From: Methylomonas sp. ZR1
GTDB lineage: Bacteria; Pseudomonadota; Gammaproteobacteria; Methylococcales; Methylomonadaceae
Length of the DNA: 64,000 nt
Assembly (NCBI RefSeq): GCF_013141865.1
Contig: NZ_RCST01000001.1
Location: forward strand, 3,844,001-3,908,000
Reading direction: 5' to 3'
The notes beneath the pieces were generated by a model. That model saw only the letters and a list, made by a program, of their open reading frames with translations. It did no database searches and had not been told where the DNA came from. Every line of letters begins with the position of its first letter. The stretch's first letter is position 1. The position numbers were made by a program, and so were the translations under genes. This document shows positions 26,256 through 33,841 of this stretch, piece by piece.

Positions 26256-26843
26256 TTACGGCAGCCCTTTTGTTGTTTGCCCCGCAGGACTTTCAGCGCT
26301 AGAACTCAGCAATTCGTTAAAGCGGCACCAGTCAAAAAATGGCCCAGGGTCGGTTTTTCGGCCTGGGGCAATATCGCTATGACCGGCAATGCGCTGGCTC
26401 GACAGTTTCGGATAATTCGCCAGTAGCGTTCTACACACATCGGCAAGGCACTGATATTGCGCGTCAGTGTAAGCCACATTGATGGCTCCCTCGAGTTCAA
26501 TGCCAATAGAAAAATCGTTACAACGTTCCCTGTCTTGATATTTTGACACGCCTGCATGCCAAGCCCTGCGGTTGAACGGCACATATTGCCGAATGCTGCC
26601 ATCCCGGCGAATCAGTAAATGCGCGGACACCTTAAGTTGGTGTATGTCTTGGAAGTAAGGATGGTCGTTTGGGTTCAGGCAGTTGCAAAACAATTGGTCG
26701 ATATAGTCGCCCGCGAATTGCTCAGGCGGCAGGCTGATGCAATGGATAACCAATAACGAAACATCTTCGGGGTCCGGTCTGTCGTCGCAGTTCGGCGAAG
26801 CGACCTGGCAGGCGCTACTCAAGTAGTGATCGCGAATTATCAT
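26256..26843 (-). CDS. ampD: 1,6-anhydro-N-acetylmuramyl-L-alanine amidase AmpD
   Basis: AmpD cleaves the stem peptide from anhydro-muropeptides during cytosolic cell-wall recycling. Visible matches are SPNCDDRPD, VIHCISLPPEQFAG (Zn ligand H34), SAHLLIRRDG, FNRRAWHAGVS, ERCNDFSIGIELEG (catalytic Glu) and AGHSDIAPGRKTDPGP (remaining His and Asp ligands). I prefer the ATG at 26843; a TTG three codons upstream is possible. The C-terminal 20 residues are not conserved. The 3' end faces the dynamin gene with a 27-base gap. Confidence 0.95.
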   Translation of the reverse strand: MIIRDHYLSSACQVASPNCDDRPDPEDVSLLVIHCISLPPEQFAGDYIDQLFCNCLNPNDHPYFQDIHQLKVSAHLLIRRDGSIRQYVPFNRRAWHAGVSKYQDRERCNDFSIGIELEGAINVAYTDAQYQCLADVCRTLLANYPKLSSQRIAGHSDIAPGRKTDPGPFFDWCRFNELLSSSAESPAGQTTKGLP

Positions 26844-26994
26844 GGTTTTCAAGCTTTGTCAGTGATGCGGTATTTTATAAGCTTTGCCAACCACCCCCTA
26901 TACTTTTACTTGCCTCACATTGGTCAGAGTTTGGCACGGCTGTCACCGCATGCGGTTTATAATTACCCTCCTTGTCCTCTTCAACTAAATATCC

Positions 26995-27822
26995 ATGCAA
27001 CCAAATTCCACAGAAATCTCGCTTTATCTGGCTGAAGATATCGGTAGCGGCGATATTACCGCCAGCATCGTCTCAGCCGAGACTCAAGCCAATGCCGCAG
27101 TGGTAACTCGCGAATCCATGGTGCTGTGCGGTAGAGCTTGGTTCGATGAGGTGTTTCGACAATTAAGCCCCCAGGTAATGGTCGATTGGCAATGCAGTGA
27201 AGGCGAACGTGTCGCAGCGAACACCGTACTTTGCAAGTTGCGCGGTCCGGCTCGGGCTTTGCTGACGGGCGAGCGCACGGCGTTGAATCTGCTGCAAACC
27301 TTATCCGCGACGGCGACCATCGCCCGCCGCTATGCGGATGCCGTGGCGGGTACCGGCTGCAAGGTGTTGGATACCCGTAAAACCCTGCCCGGTTTACGTT
27401 TGGCGCAAAAATATGCAGTCAAATGCGGAGGTTGTTTCAATCATCGCATCGGTTTATTCGACGCCATCTTGATCAAGGAAAACCATATTATCGCGGCCGG
27501 CTCAATTGCCAACGCGGTCAAGCTGGCTAGAGACTATGGGAATGTGCCGGTCGAAGTGGAGGTGGAAACTCTTGACGAGTTTGCCCAGGCATTTGCCGCG
27601 AAACCGGATCGCATCATGCTGGATAATTTTTCACTGGCCGATATGCGCACAGCGGTACAACAAAACCAGGGACTACTCGAACTGGAAGCATCGGGCAATA
27701 TTACTTTGGACAATATCCGAACCGTGGCCGAAACGGGGGTGGACTTTATCTCGATAGGCGCGTTAACGAAGAATGTTGCTGCAGTCGATCTGTCGATGCG
27801 CATTGAGATGCGCATCGATTAA
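26995..27822 (+). CDS. nadC: Quinolinate phosphoribosyltransferase
   Basis: NadC makes nicotinate mononucleotide from quinolinate and PRPP in NAD synthesis. The 275-residue protein has [78 protein letters not shown] and FISIGALTK, all family signatures. The last codons (27793-27818) form an 11-bp perfect stem that encodes RIEMRID. It has no T-tract, so I do not call it a terminator. Confidence 0.96.
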   Translation: MQPNSTEISLYLAEDIGSGDITASIVSAETQANAAVVTRESMVLCGRAWFDEVFRQLSPQVMVDWQCSEGERVAANTVLCKLRGPARALLTGERTALNLLQTLSATATIARRYADAVAGTGCKVLDTRKTLPGLRLAQKYAVKCGGCFNHRIGLFDAILIKENHIIAAGSIANAVKLARDYGNVPVEVEVETLDEFAQAFAAKPDRIMLDNFSLADMRTAVQQNQGLLELEASGNITLDNIRTVAETGVDFISIGALTKNVAAVDLSMRIEMRID

Positions 27823-27838
27823 GCTCATGCTGGTGCGC

Positions 27839-28351
27839 TCAGTTGACAGCGTTCAGCATCTCGTTTTCGTATAAGCGTAGTTTTTTCCAGTTGGCGAATT
27901 TGCTGTCGTCGAACGGCGCATCGTGGTCGATCGCATGCTCGTAGCAGCTCCGAAATAGTCGCGCAGTGCGAAAGGCATGCAATTCGTCGTCGGCGGTTAC
28001 CGTGTCTACATTGCCCACTTGGAAGGTTTTATTCCGGGACTTTCCATCTTTCACCCAAAACACCGTGTAGCAAAGATAGCTTTTGTCTTTGCGGTGATCA
28101 AACTTGATGGTTCTGGACACACCGGTTACGCCGGTAGTCGTTTTGTTTTTGGGTGGTTTCAGGAAGCGAGTCTTGCTGCCTTTTAATACCACCAGCATCT
28201 GATCGCGCCAAGTAATCGCGGCTTTCAGCGACTTGGTTTTGCTGCCCCAGAGCTTGTGAGAAAAATAACGGCTGCTCTCCTTGCCCCGCCGAACAATACG
28301 AACTTGAAAACCGAAAGTATCGGGTTCTGTAATGTGTTTTACTTTTGCCAT
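27839..28351 (-). CDS. Small basic protein resembling AP2-type DNA-binding proteins
   Basis: The 170-residue Lys/Arg-rich protein contains two similar beta-rich stretches. The first is FGFQVRIVRRGKESSRYFS with the following LWGSKTKSLKAAITWRDQM. The second is GVTGVSRTIKFDHRKDKSYL through VFWVKDGKSRNKTFQV. Both resemble the three-stranded sheet plus helix of AP2/ERF-type DNA-binding domains that occur in some bacterial and phage proteins. The start at 28351 has AGGGT 8 bases upstream. It is a single gene on the opposite strand from its neighbours. The assignment is from memory of the fold pattern and the target is unknown. Confidence 0.6.
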   Translation of the reverse strand: MAKVKHITEPDTFGFQVRIVRRGKESSRYFSHKLWGSKTKSLKAAITWRDQMLVVLKGSKTRFLKPPKNKTTTGVTGVSRTIKFDHRKDKSYLCYTVFWVKDGKSRNKTFQVGNVDTVTADDELHAFRTARLFRSCYEHAIDHDAPFDDSKFANWKKLRLYENEMLNAVN

Positions 28352-28602
28352 TTGACGTACCCTAAAAAATTCACCAAAGGTCTGCATAGTGAATTTAAGC
28401 ATCGCGAAGCACGCAGACCGCCTGTTAATTGTGTAAGCTATGGATTACAAATTAGCGCGAAATCAGCCGTCTTGCAAGCGGAATTTAAGGGGATTATTGG
28501 GCAAATACCAACTAAATTCGTGTAGAATAAGCGCCAGCCTTCTCGCAGAGGCGCAAACATGCTCTTAACCTTTTGTTTTATAAAAAATTTTGGAGAAAAT
28601 TG

Positions 28603-29205
28603 ATGAGCGTTTTAGTAGGTAAGCAAGCCCCTGACTTTACAGTTCCTGCGGTATTAGGCGATGGCCAAATTGTTGATTCATTCAGTTTCTCAGCGGCCAC
28701 TAGCGGCAAATACGCAGTACTTTTCTTTTATCCATTGGATTTTACATTCGTTTGCCCAAGCGAATTGATTGCCTTGGATCATCGTATCGACGAATTTAAA
28801 AGCCGCGGCGTTGAAGTGATTGGTGTTTCTATTGACTCACACTTTACCCACAACGCTTGGCGTAACACGCCTGTCAACCAAGGCGGTATCGGCCCTGTCC
28901 GTTATACTCTGGCTGCCGACCTGAAACACACTATTGCCCAAGATTACGACGTAGAGTCCGCTGGTGGCGTAGCTTTCCGCGGTAGTTTCTTGATCGACAA
29001 AGCCGGTGTCGTCCGCCATCAAGTTGTCAACGACTTGCCACTGGGTCGTAACTTTGACGAAATGCTGCGCATGGTCGACGCACTACAATTCCACGAAGAG
29101 CATGGTGAAGTTTGCCCAGCCGGTTGGAACAAAGGTGATGCGGGTATGAATGCCAACCCAGCGGGCGTGGCTGAATATCTGAGCAAAAATGCTGACAAAC
29201 TGTAA
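28603..29205 (+). CDS. Typical 2-Cys peroxiredoxin (AhpC/Prx1 class)
   Basis: This 200-residue cytosolic enzyme reduces H2O2 and alkyl hydroperoxides. Peroxidatic Cys51 lies in FYPLDFTFVCPSE and resolving Cys171 in GEVCPAGW. GGIG near residues 94-97 matches the GGLG loop of overoxidation-sensitive enzymes, but the usual C-terminal YF motif is absent. The ATG at 28603 follows GGAGAAA. No ahpF lies nearby, so reduction probably depends on thioredoxin. A strong terminator follows, so the gene is monocistronic. Confidence 0.95.
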   Translation: MSVLVGKQAPDFTVPAVLGDGQIVDSFSFSAATSGKYAVLFFYPLDFTFVCPSELIALDHRIDEFKSRGVEVIGVSIDSHFTHNAWRNTPVNQGGIGPVRYTLAADLKHTIAQDYDVESAGGVAFRGSFLIDKAGVVRHQVVNDLPLGRNFDEMLRMVDALQFHEEHGEVCPAGWNKGDAGMNANPAGVAEYLSKNADKL

Positions 29206-29226
29206 GCATTAGCTTTACTCTGAGAC

Positions 29227-29258
29227 AAGGCGCATTGTCTAGACAATGCGCCTTTTTT
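29227..29258 (+). terminator. Rho-independent terminator of the peroxiredoxin gene
   Basis: A perfect 28-base palindrome (29227-29254) with a 12-bp stem and TAGA-type loop runs directly into a T-tract. Confidence 0.9.
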
Positions 29259-29363
29259 ATTGCCTGAATTTTCTCTGTTTCTCGCCCCATGACTGCGAAT
29301 TCAGTGTGGCGCTAATTCCATTAATCGCCGCTCGGCATTTTTTATATCCGTTACCGCTATGAT

Positions 29364-30198
29364 TTAGGCGGCCAACTTGAGTGTTGGCAGCCCCTCGTTA
29401 TACGCCTGATGCGGCGTTTTGCGTTTCAATTGGGAATGCGGTCGTTCGTGGTTGTACCACTCGAAATACTCCAGGATTGAAGCGCGGGCTTGGCCGACGG
29501 AATCGTAGGCATGCAGGTAAACCCGCTCGTATTTGACTGATCGCCATAGGCGCTCAACAAACACATTATCACGCCAGGCGCCGCGTCCGTCCATGCTGAG
29601 CAGGCAACCCTGGCCTTTCACGGCATCGACAAACGCTTTGGCGGTAAACTGGCTGCCTTTGTCGGTGTTGACGATGTCCGGCCTGCCGTAGCGCTTGAAA
29701 GCCTGCTCCAACACATCAACCGCATGACAAGCTTCCAGGGTGATCGCGACCTTGGCGGCCAGGACTTTGCGAGTAGCCCAGTCAACGACCGCCGTTAAAT
29801 ACGCGAAGCCTTTGGCCAGCGGGATGTAGGTCGTATCCAGCGCCCAGACCTGATTGGCGCAATTGATGGTCATGCCGCGTAGCAAGTCGCGGCCGGGCGT
29901 CTTCTTGCTGGTATTGGGCTTGCGGTACACGGCCTTGATGCCCACTGTCTTCATCAAGGTTTTCACCCGCTTACGGCCGACTTGGATGCCTTGCAGATTC
30001 AGCTGATCCCGTCACGGGCGAGCGCCCATACCCGAGGGCACAAGTGAACGGGTGCTTCCGGTGCAGTTCGTCGAGTCTGCGCATGATGTCTAAATCGCGC
30101 TCCGAAACCGGCTTAGGCAGGTAGTACACACTGCCGCGACTGATGCCCAGTAGCTTGGCCTGCCGACCAAGCGGCAACTTGGACTGACGGTCGATCAT
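29364..30198 (-). pseudogene. IS3-family transposase orfB, disrupted
   Basis: The integrase-core part is well preserved: VWALDTTYIPL (first Asp), VNTDKGSQFTAKAF (second Asp), NVFVERLWRSVKYE (Glu) and EWYNHERPHSQL. The N-terminal part (MIDRQSKLPLGRQAKLLGISR) is separated from it by a 16-bp insertion at 30029-30044. Removing those bases restores HPFMGAR but leaves one in-frame TGA before RDQLNLQG, so the gene is dead on two counts. Confidence 0.85.
30029..30044 (-). repeat. 16-bp inserted repeat, copy 1
   Basis: The plus strand reads TACCCGAGGGCACAAG inside orfB. It matches copies 2 and 3 apart from a shorter central spacer (GA instead of three bases). Its removal brings the reading frame back. 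Confidence 0.7.
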
Positions 30199-30208
30199 CG
30201 CTTTGCGC

Positions 30209-30225
30209 CTTGTGCCCCTTGGGTA
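30209..30225 (+). repeat. 17-bp inserted repeat, copy 2
   Basis: It reads CTTGTGCCCCTTGGGTA on the plus strand, inverted relative to copy 3. It sits at the orfA/orfB junction, and its removal restores the ATGA overlap. Confidence 0.75.
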
Positions 30226-30256
30226 TCAGCAATCCCGCCTTGGTGAGCGCGCCCTC

Positions 30257-30273
30257 TACCCAAAGGGCACAAG
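30257..30273 (-). repeat. 17-bp inserted repeat, copy 3
   Basis: It reads TACCCAAAGGGCACAAG on the plus strand and interrupts orfA at the FL codons. Its removal restores the frame exactly, with possible one-base T ambiguity at the ends. Confidence 0.75.
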
Positions 30274-30615
30274 TAAAAAATCGTTCTCCAATGTCAGTTG
30301 GCCGATTTTCGCATGCAGGGCTTGCAAATCGACGGGTGGCGATTCGGACTCCGCGGGTTTCCCAAATACTTCGGCAGCCCGCTCGCTTAGCTGTTTCTTC
30401 CAATCGACAATCTGGTTCTGATGAATCTCGAATTCCTGGGTCAATTGGGCCAAGGTTTTATCGCCAGCCAAGGCCGCCAGCACAACTTTGGCCTTGAAGG
30501 CCGAATGTTTTCTTCTCGGTTTTTTGGACATCTTCCGCTCCATTGCTTTGTCCTTACGGACGATCAAAAGTAGCAGGATTTTTCACTTAACTGGCTGTTC
30601 AATTTTTCGGCACCA

Positions 30616-31383
30616 CCTCTAAAAATGCCGGCACCACGAGCCAATACGATGTGTTGCGCATCACCCAGGAAGTGCAGAGCCTAAATACCCGTTTGGAAAA
30701 TGCCCAAACCAACCTAACCAGTACCGTTGGCGAACTGGCAAGCTTGCTGGGTTTCCCCAACTGGAAGCCACAAGCCAGCGGTACGCTGGAGCCGATTGGC
30801 GTGTCGGTGGACGTGGATAAATTATGGCAACAAACCGAGCACAGTAATCCCGATCTGGAAACGGCGCGCCGGGAAATGATCGCCGCGGACTCCGGATTGG
30901 AAAAAGCTGCGCGGGAACGCTGGCCGGTGCCGTCGCTGATGTTCGGTACGGCTTTTACCGATAAACCCTACGGCAACACCACTTTTGCCGGCGTATCGGT
31001 CGATCTGCCGATTTTTGATCGCGGCCAAGGCGGCATAGCCCGTGCGGCTGCCGAAGTACATGCCAGCAAATTAAAGCGCGAATTGCTGATGGCGGCCACT
31101 CGCCAAGAATTGGAACGCGCGGTCGATGTGCTCGCAAGACGGCGGGCGACGCTGGCAAAGACCGAGAAACAAGTGGTGGCTCCATTACCCACTTTAAAGC
31201 AAATGGCCGAAGATGCCTATCGTTTGGGGCAAACCGGTCTGATTGAATGATTGGATTCATCGCGCACCCGTACCGAAATCAAGCTGAATCATCTGGAGTT
31301 GATTCAAAATGAAATCGAAGCAGAATTGGATGTCATGAATGCCTCGGGTTTGTTGGCGGTTTATTTCGAAAACCCGGCATGAC
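30616..31383 (+). pseudogene. TolC-family (CzcC-like) outer-membrane efflux protein, 5'-truncated with internal stop
   Basis: The frame enters directly from the IS boundary (SKNAGTTSQYDVLRITQEV) and shows outer-membrane-efflux repeats: LNTRLENAQTNLTSTVGELA, SNPDLETARREMIAADSGLE and FAGVSVDLPIFDRGQGGIAR. It runs to TGLIE, where TGA at 31247 interrupts it. The same frame then continues LDSSRTRTEIKLNHLELIQN to a natural stop at 31381. At least half of a normal TolC-type protein is missing at the N-terminus. The FDRGQGGIARA segment is typical of the CzcC metal-efflux branch. It is not expected to be functional. Confidence 0.85.
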
Positions 31384-31401
31384 GCTGCCGGTTTTGCATG
31401 C

Positions 31402-32910
31402 TTATCGGGTTCTATCCAGCTTGCGGTAGCCTATGGCTTCGCTGAGATGGGCGATTTCGATGTTCTTTGAATTCGCCAGATCGGCAATCGTGCGCGCCAG
31501 TTTCAATATTCGGTGGTAAGCCCGGTGCGACAGGCCGAATTTTTCCAGCGCTTGTTCCAGCAACTGATGTCCGGCTTCGGACAAAGTGCAGATAACCTTC
31601 ACCTCCGCGGCGCTTAGTCCGGCATTGGCTTTGCCTTGGCGGCGGTAAGCAATGTCTCGGGCTGCGACGACACGTTGCCGAATCGTTTCGCTGGTTTCTT
31701 CACCGGCCGCCGAACCTTTGCGCAATACTTCCAGCGCGACGCGCGGCACTTCCATATGCATGTCTATTCTGTCCAGCAAAGGCCCGGAAACTCTGGCTCG
31801 ATAGCGGGCCACTTGTTCGGAGGTGCAGCGACAACGGCCGGAAGCATCGCCCAAGTAACCACAGGGACAGGGATTCATGGCCGCGATCAACTGAAAACTG
31901 GCCGGGAAATCGGCTTGGCGATTGGCACGGGAAATGGTGATGTGGCCGGTTTCCAAGGGTTCGCGCAACACTTCCAGGACTTTTCTATCAAACTCAGGCA
32001 GTTCGTCCAAAAATAGCGCACCGTTGTGCGACAGGGATATTTCGCCTGGCTTGGGGTTGCTACCACCGCCAACCAAGGCCGCAGCTGAGGCCGTATGGTG
32101 CGGCGCTCTATAGGGCGGCTGCCGCCAACGGCTGACGTCCAGGCCTTGGTCGCTGATCGAGGCCAGCGCGGCGGTTTCCTGGGCTTGCTGCTCGCTGAGC
32201 TCCGGCAGAATCGTCGGCAAACGTGCAGCCAACATCGATTTGCCGGTGCCGGGCGGACCCAGCATCAGTAGATTATGCTTCCCGGCGGCGGCGATTTCCA
32301 TGGCCCGTTTGACGTGAAATTGGCCGTGCACGTCGGCAAAATCGACCGTGTGAACCGCTTGCTCGAAGCAGAGATGAACGTCAGGTGGCGCGATGGCTTG
32401 CCGGCCCGCCAAATGGGCACAGACTTCCAGCAGTGTCCTGGCCGGCAGCAGTTGCGCATCTTTGATCAACGACGCCTCCGCCGCGCAACCAGCAGGCAGA
32501 ATCAGTTGCCTAAAAGCATTGCGGCAATGAATCGCTACCGGCAACGCGCCGGGAATCGGCCGCAACTCACCGCCTAGCGATAACTCGCCGATGCATTCGT
32601 ACTCGTGCAAGGCATCCTTGGGGATTTGCCCGGAGGCGGCCAGGATGCCTAATGCAATCGCCAAATCAAAGCGGCCGCCTTCCTTGGGTAAATCGGCGGG
32701 TGCCAGATTGATGGTAATGCGCTGGAACGGAAATTCGAAGTGCGAATTAATGATCGCCCCGCGCACCCTATCCTTGCTTTCTTTCACTGCGGTCTCGGGC
32801 AAGCCAACTATGTTTAGAGCCGGCAAGCCGCTACTGACATGCACTTCCACCGTCACTTGCGGGGCGTCTATGCCGGAGCGGCCCCGGCTGTAAACGACGG
32901 CCAGCGACAT
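31402..32910 (-). CDS. comM: ComM/YifB AAA+ ATPase (Mg-chelatase-like)
   Basis: ComM is a hexameric helicase that promotes branch migration during natural transformation. The 502-residue protein has an N-terminal Lon-protease-like fold (GLPALNIVGLPETAVKESKDRV, INLAPADLPKEGGRFDL), Walker A LGPPGTGKSMLA, Walker B ALFLDELPEF and sensor IAAMNPCPCGYLG with its Cys cluster. ARVSGPLLDRIDMH follows, then the C-terminal Mg-chelatase region (LSHRAYHRILKLARTIADL). It is the third gene of a MarR-ubiK-comM set and starts 6 bases after ubiK. Confidence 0.95.
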   Translation of the reverse strand: MSLAVVYSRGRSGIDAPQVTVEVHVSSGLPALNIVGLPETAVKESKDRVRGAIINSHFEFPFQRITINLAPADLPKEGGRFDLAIALGILAASGQIPKDALHEYECIGELSLGGELRPIPGALPVAIHCRNAFRQLILPAGCAAEASLIKDAQLLPARTLLEVCAHLAGRQAIAPPDVHLCFEQAVHTVDFADVHGQFHVKRAMEIAAAGKHNLLMLGPPGTGKSMLAARLPTILPELSEQQAQETAALASISDQGLDVSRWRQPPYRAPHHTASAAALVGGGSNPKPGEISLSHNGALFLDELPEFDRKVLEVLREPLETGHITISRANRQADFPASFQLIAAMNPCPCGYLGDASGRCRCTSEQVARYRARVSGPLLDRIDMHMEVPRVALEVLRKGSAAGEETSETIRQRVVAARDIAYRRQGKANAGLSAAEVKVICTLSEAGHQLLEQALEKFGLSHRAYHRILKLARTIADLANSKNIEIAHLSEAIGYRKLDRTR

Positions 32911-32916
32911 GGCTTT

Positions 32917-33168
32917 TTAGGCTTGCGGAATCCGTTGTTCCAGTTCGGCGACGCGCTTTTCCAGTTCTTCCAAACGGGCGCGAGTTTTCGCCAATACGGC
33001 TTTTTGCACTTCAAATTCTTCGCGGCTGACCAGATCCAGTTTGGACAGACCGCTTTGCAGCAAGGCGTGGACATTCTTTTCCACATCGTCTTTCAGATTG
33101 GTCAAACCGGGAGGGATTGCGCCGGCGATACGCTCGGCAAGATTGTCTATGGCTTTGGGATCAAACAT
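32917..33168 (-). CDS. ubiK: Ubiquinone biosynthesis accessory factor UbiK
   Basis: The 83-residue protein of the BMFP/YqiC family starts MFDPKAIDNLAERIAGAIP and has a C-terminal coiled coil (LAKTRARLEELEKRVAELEQ). UbiK trimers help the Ubi complex in aerobic ubiquinone synthesis. It is tightly packed between the MarR gene (5 bases upstream) and comM. Confidence 0.92.
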   Translation of the reverse strand: MFDPKAIDNLAERIAGAIPPGLTNLKDDVEKNVHALLQSGLSKLDLVSREEFEVQKAVLAKTRARLEELEKRVAELEQRIPQA

Positions 33169-33173
33169 GGTGG

Positions 33174-33758
33174 CTACTCTTGGTCTATGAATGAATTGGG
33201 AACGGGTAAATGGTCACGACATATTTTATCAGTATCCTCGCGATCCAAGGGTTGTTCGGTTAAGCCGCATTGATAGTGATGCTGTTCCACCGAAAAATAA
33301 TGGCAGGAACGACACAAACCAAAACTCTTCGAGTCATTGACTTTTTGCAGCACGCCCAACGTGGTTTGCAGCGCCTGGCCTATGGTATCGAACTCCTGGC
33401 GGCTGACTTTGGATTCGGCCTGCTTAAAAACATCCAGCGGCTTTAACTCTTCGATCAACCGCTTGCCGGCCTCGGTCAGGCTCAGATGGACCACCCGGCC
33501 GTCCAAAATGGACGTGGTCTTATCCAGATAGTGCTTACGCTCCAAAATCTGAATAGTCTGGGACACCGTGCCTTTGGTCAAACCCAGATACTCGGCCACC
33601 GCCGCATGGGTGTTGCTGTATTTATTACACTTGGCCAGATACTCCAGCACCTGACCATGTACCGGTTGCAAACCGATTGCTGCGTATTTTTTGCGTTCTT
33701 CCGAACGTAGCAAGGCGCTGATCCGCTCGATCAGCTTGAATGTGTCTAGTTCATGCAT
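33174..33758 (-). CDS. MarR-family regulator with C-terminal Cys cluster
   Basis: The 194-residue protein has a winged helix-turn-helix domain (VAEYLGLTKGTVSQTIQILERK, then the wing DGRVVHLSLTEAG). An extra C-terminal region carries Cys149, Cys152, Cys164 and Cys180 with nearby His residues (LCRSCHYFSVEQHHYQCGL, KICRDH). This region is absent from ordinary MarR proteins and looks able to bind zinc or an iron-sulfur cluster, which would make it a redox or metal sensor. It heads the ubiK-comM set, so it may control ubiquinone-linked or competence genes or itself. Its target sites are not identified. Confidence 0.85.
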   Translation of the reverse strand: MHELDTFKLIERISALLRSEERKKYAAIGLQPVHGQVLEYLAKCNKYSNTHAAVAEYLGLTKGTVSQTIQILERKHYLDKTTSILDGRVVHLSLTEAGKRLIEELKPLDVFKQAESKVSRQEFDTIGQALQTTLGVLQKVNDSKSFGLCRSCHYFSVEQHHYQCGLTEQPLDREDTDKICRDHLPVPNSFIDQE

Positions 33759-33841
33759 TGGACCGATTCTACCACAGGCCCGCCAATTCCGAGCGTGGCG
33801 GCTGCCGGACGCAACTATCCGGCCACCGTCGCCAAAAAAAG

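Larger units (their letters stand above)
30195..30531 (-). pseudogene. IS3-family transposase orfA, disrupted
   Basis: The frame begins MSKKPRRKHSAFKAKVVLAAL, the helix-turn-helix protein of IS3 elements, with a leucine-zipper-like QLTLEND segment. It breaks at LTLENDFL, where a 17-bp insertion (30257-30273) brings a stop. Removing this insertion and the one at 30209-30225 restores DFLEGALTKAGLLSAKR followed by TGA overlapping the orfB ATG, the canonical IS3 arrangement. Confidence 0.85.
29307..30615 (-). mobile_element. Inactive IS3-family insertion sequence
   Basis: Two transposase frames (orfA, orfB) arranged on the minus strand, with an orfA stop/orfB start overlap (ATGA), identify an IS3-family element. 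Tentative ends are TGGCGCT at 29307 and the inverse of TGGTGCC ending at 30615; the match is weak and no target duplication is visible. Both frames are broken by 16-17 bp insertions. The TolC-family gene on the right is cut at this boundary. The left flank holds no matching gene half, so the element is probably part of a rearrangement or deletion. Confidence 0.75.

Noticed and set aside
27793-27818. 11-bp perfect hairpin at the end of nadC
   Set aside because: It encodes the last residues of NadC and lacks a T-tract, so it is not called a terminator.
28497-28528. TTGGGC ... TAGAAT as promoter of the peroxiredoxin gene
   Set aside because: The 20-base spacer is too long for a sigma-70 promoter; no OxyR-like site could be recognised with confidence.
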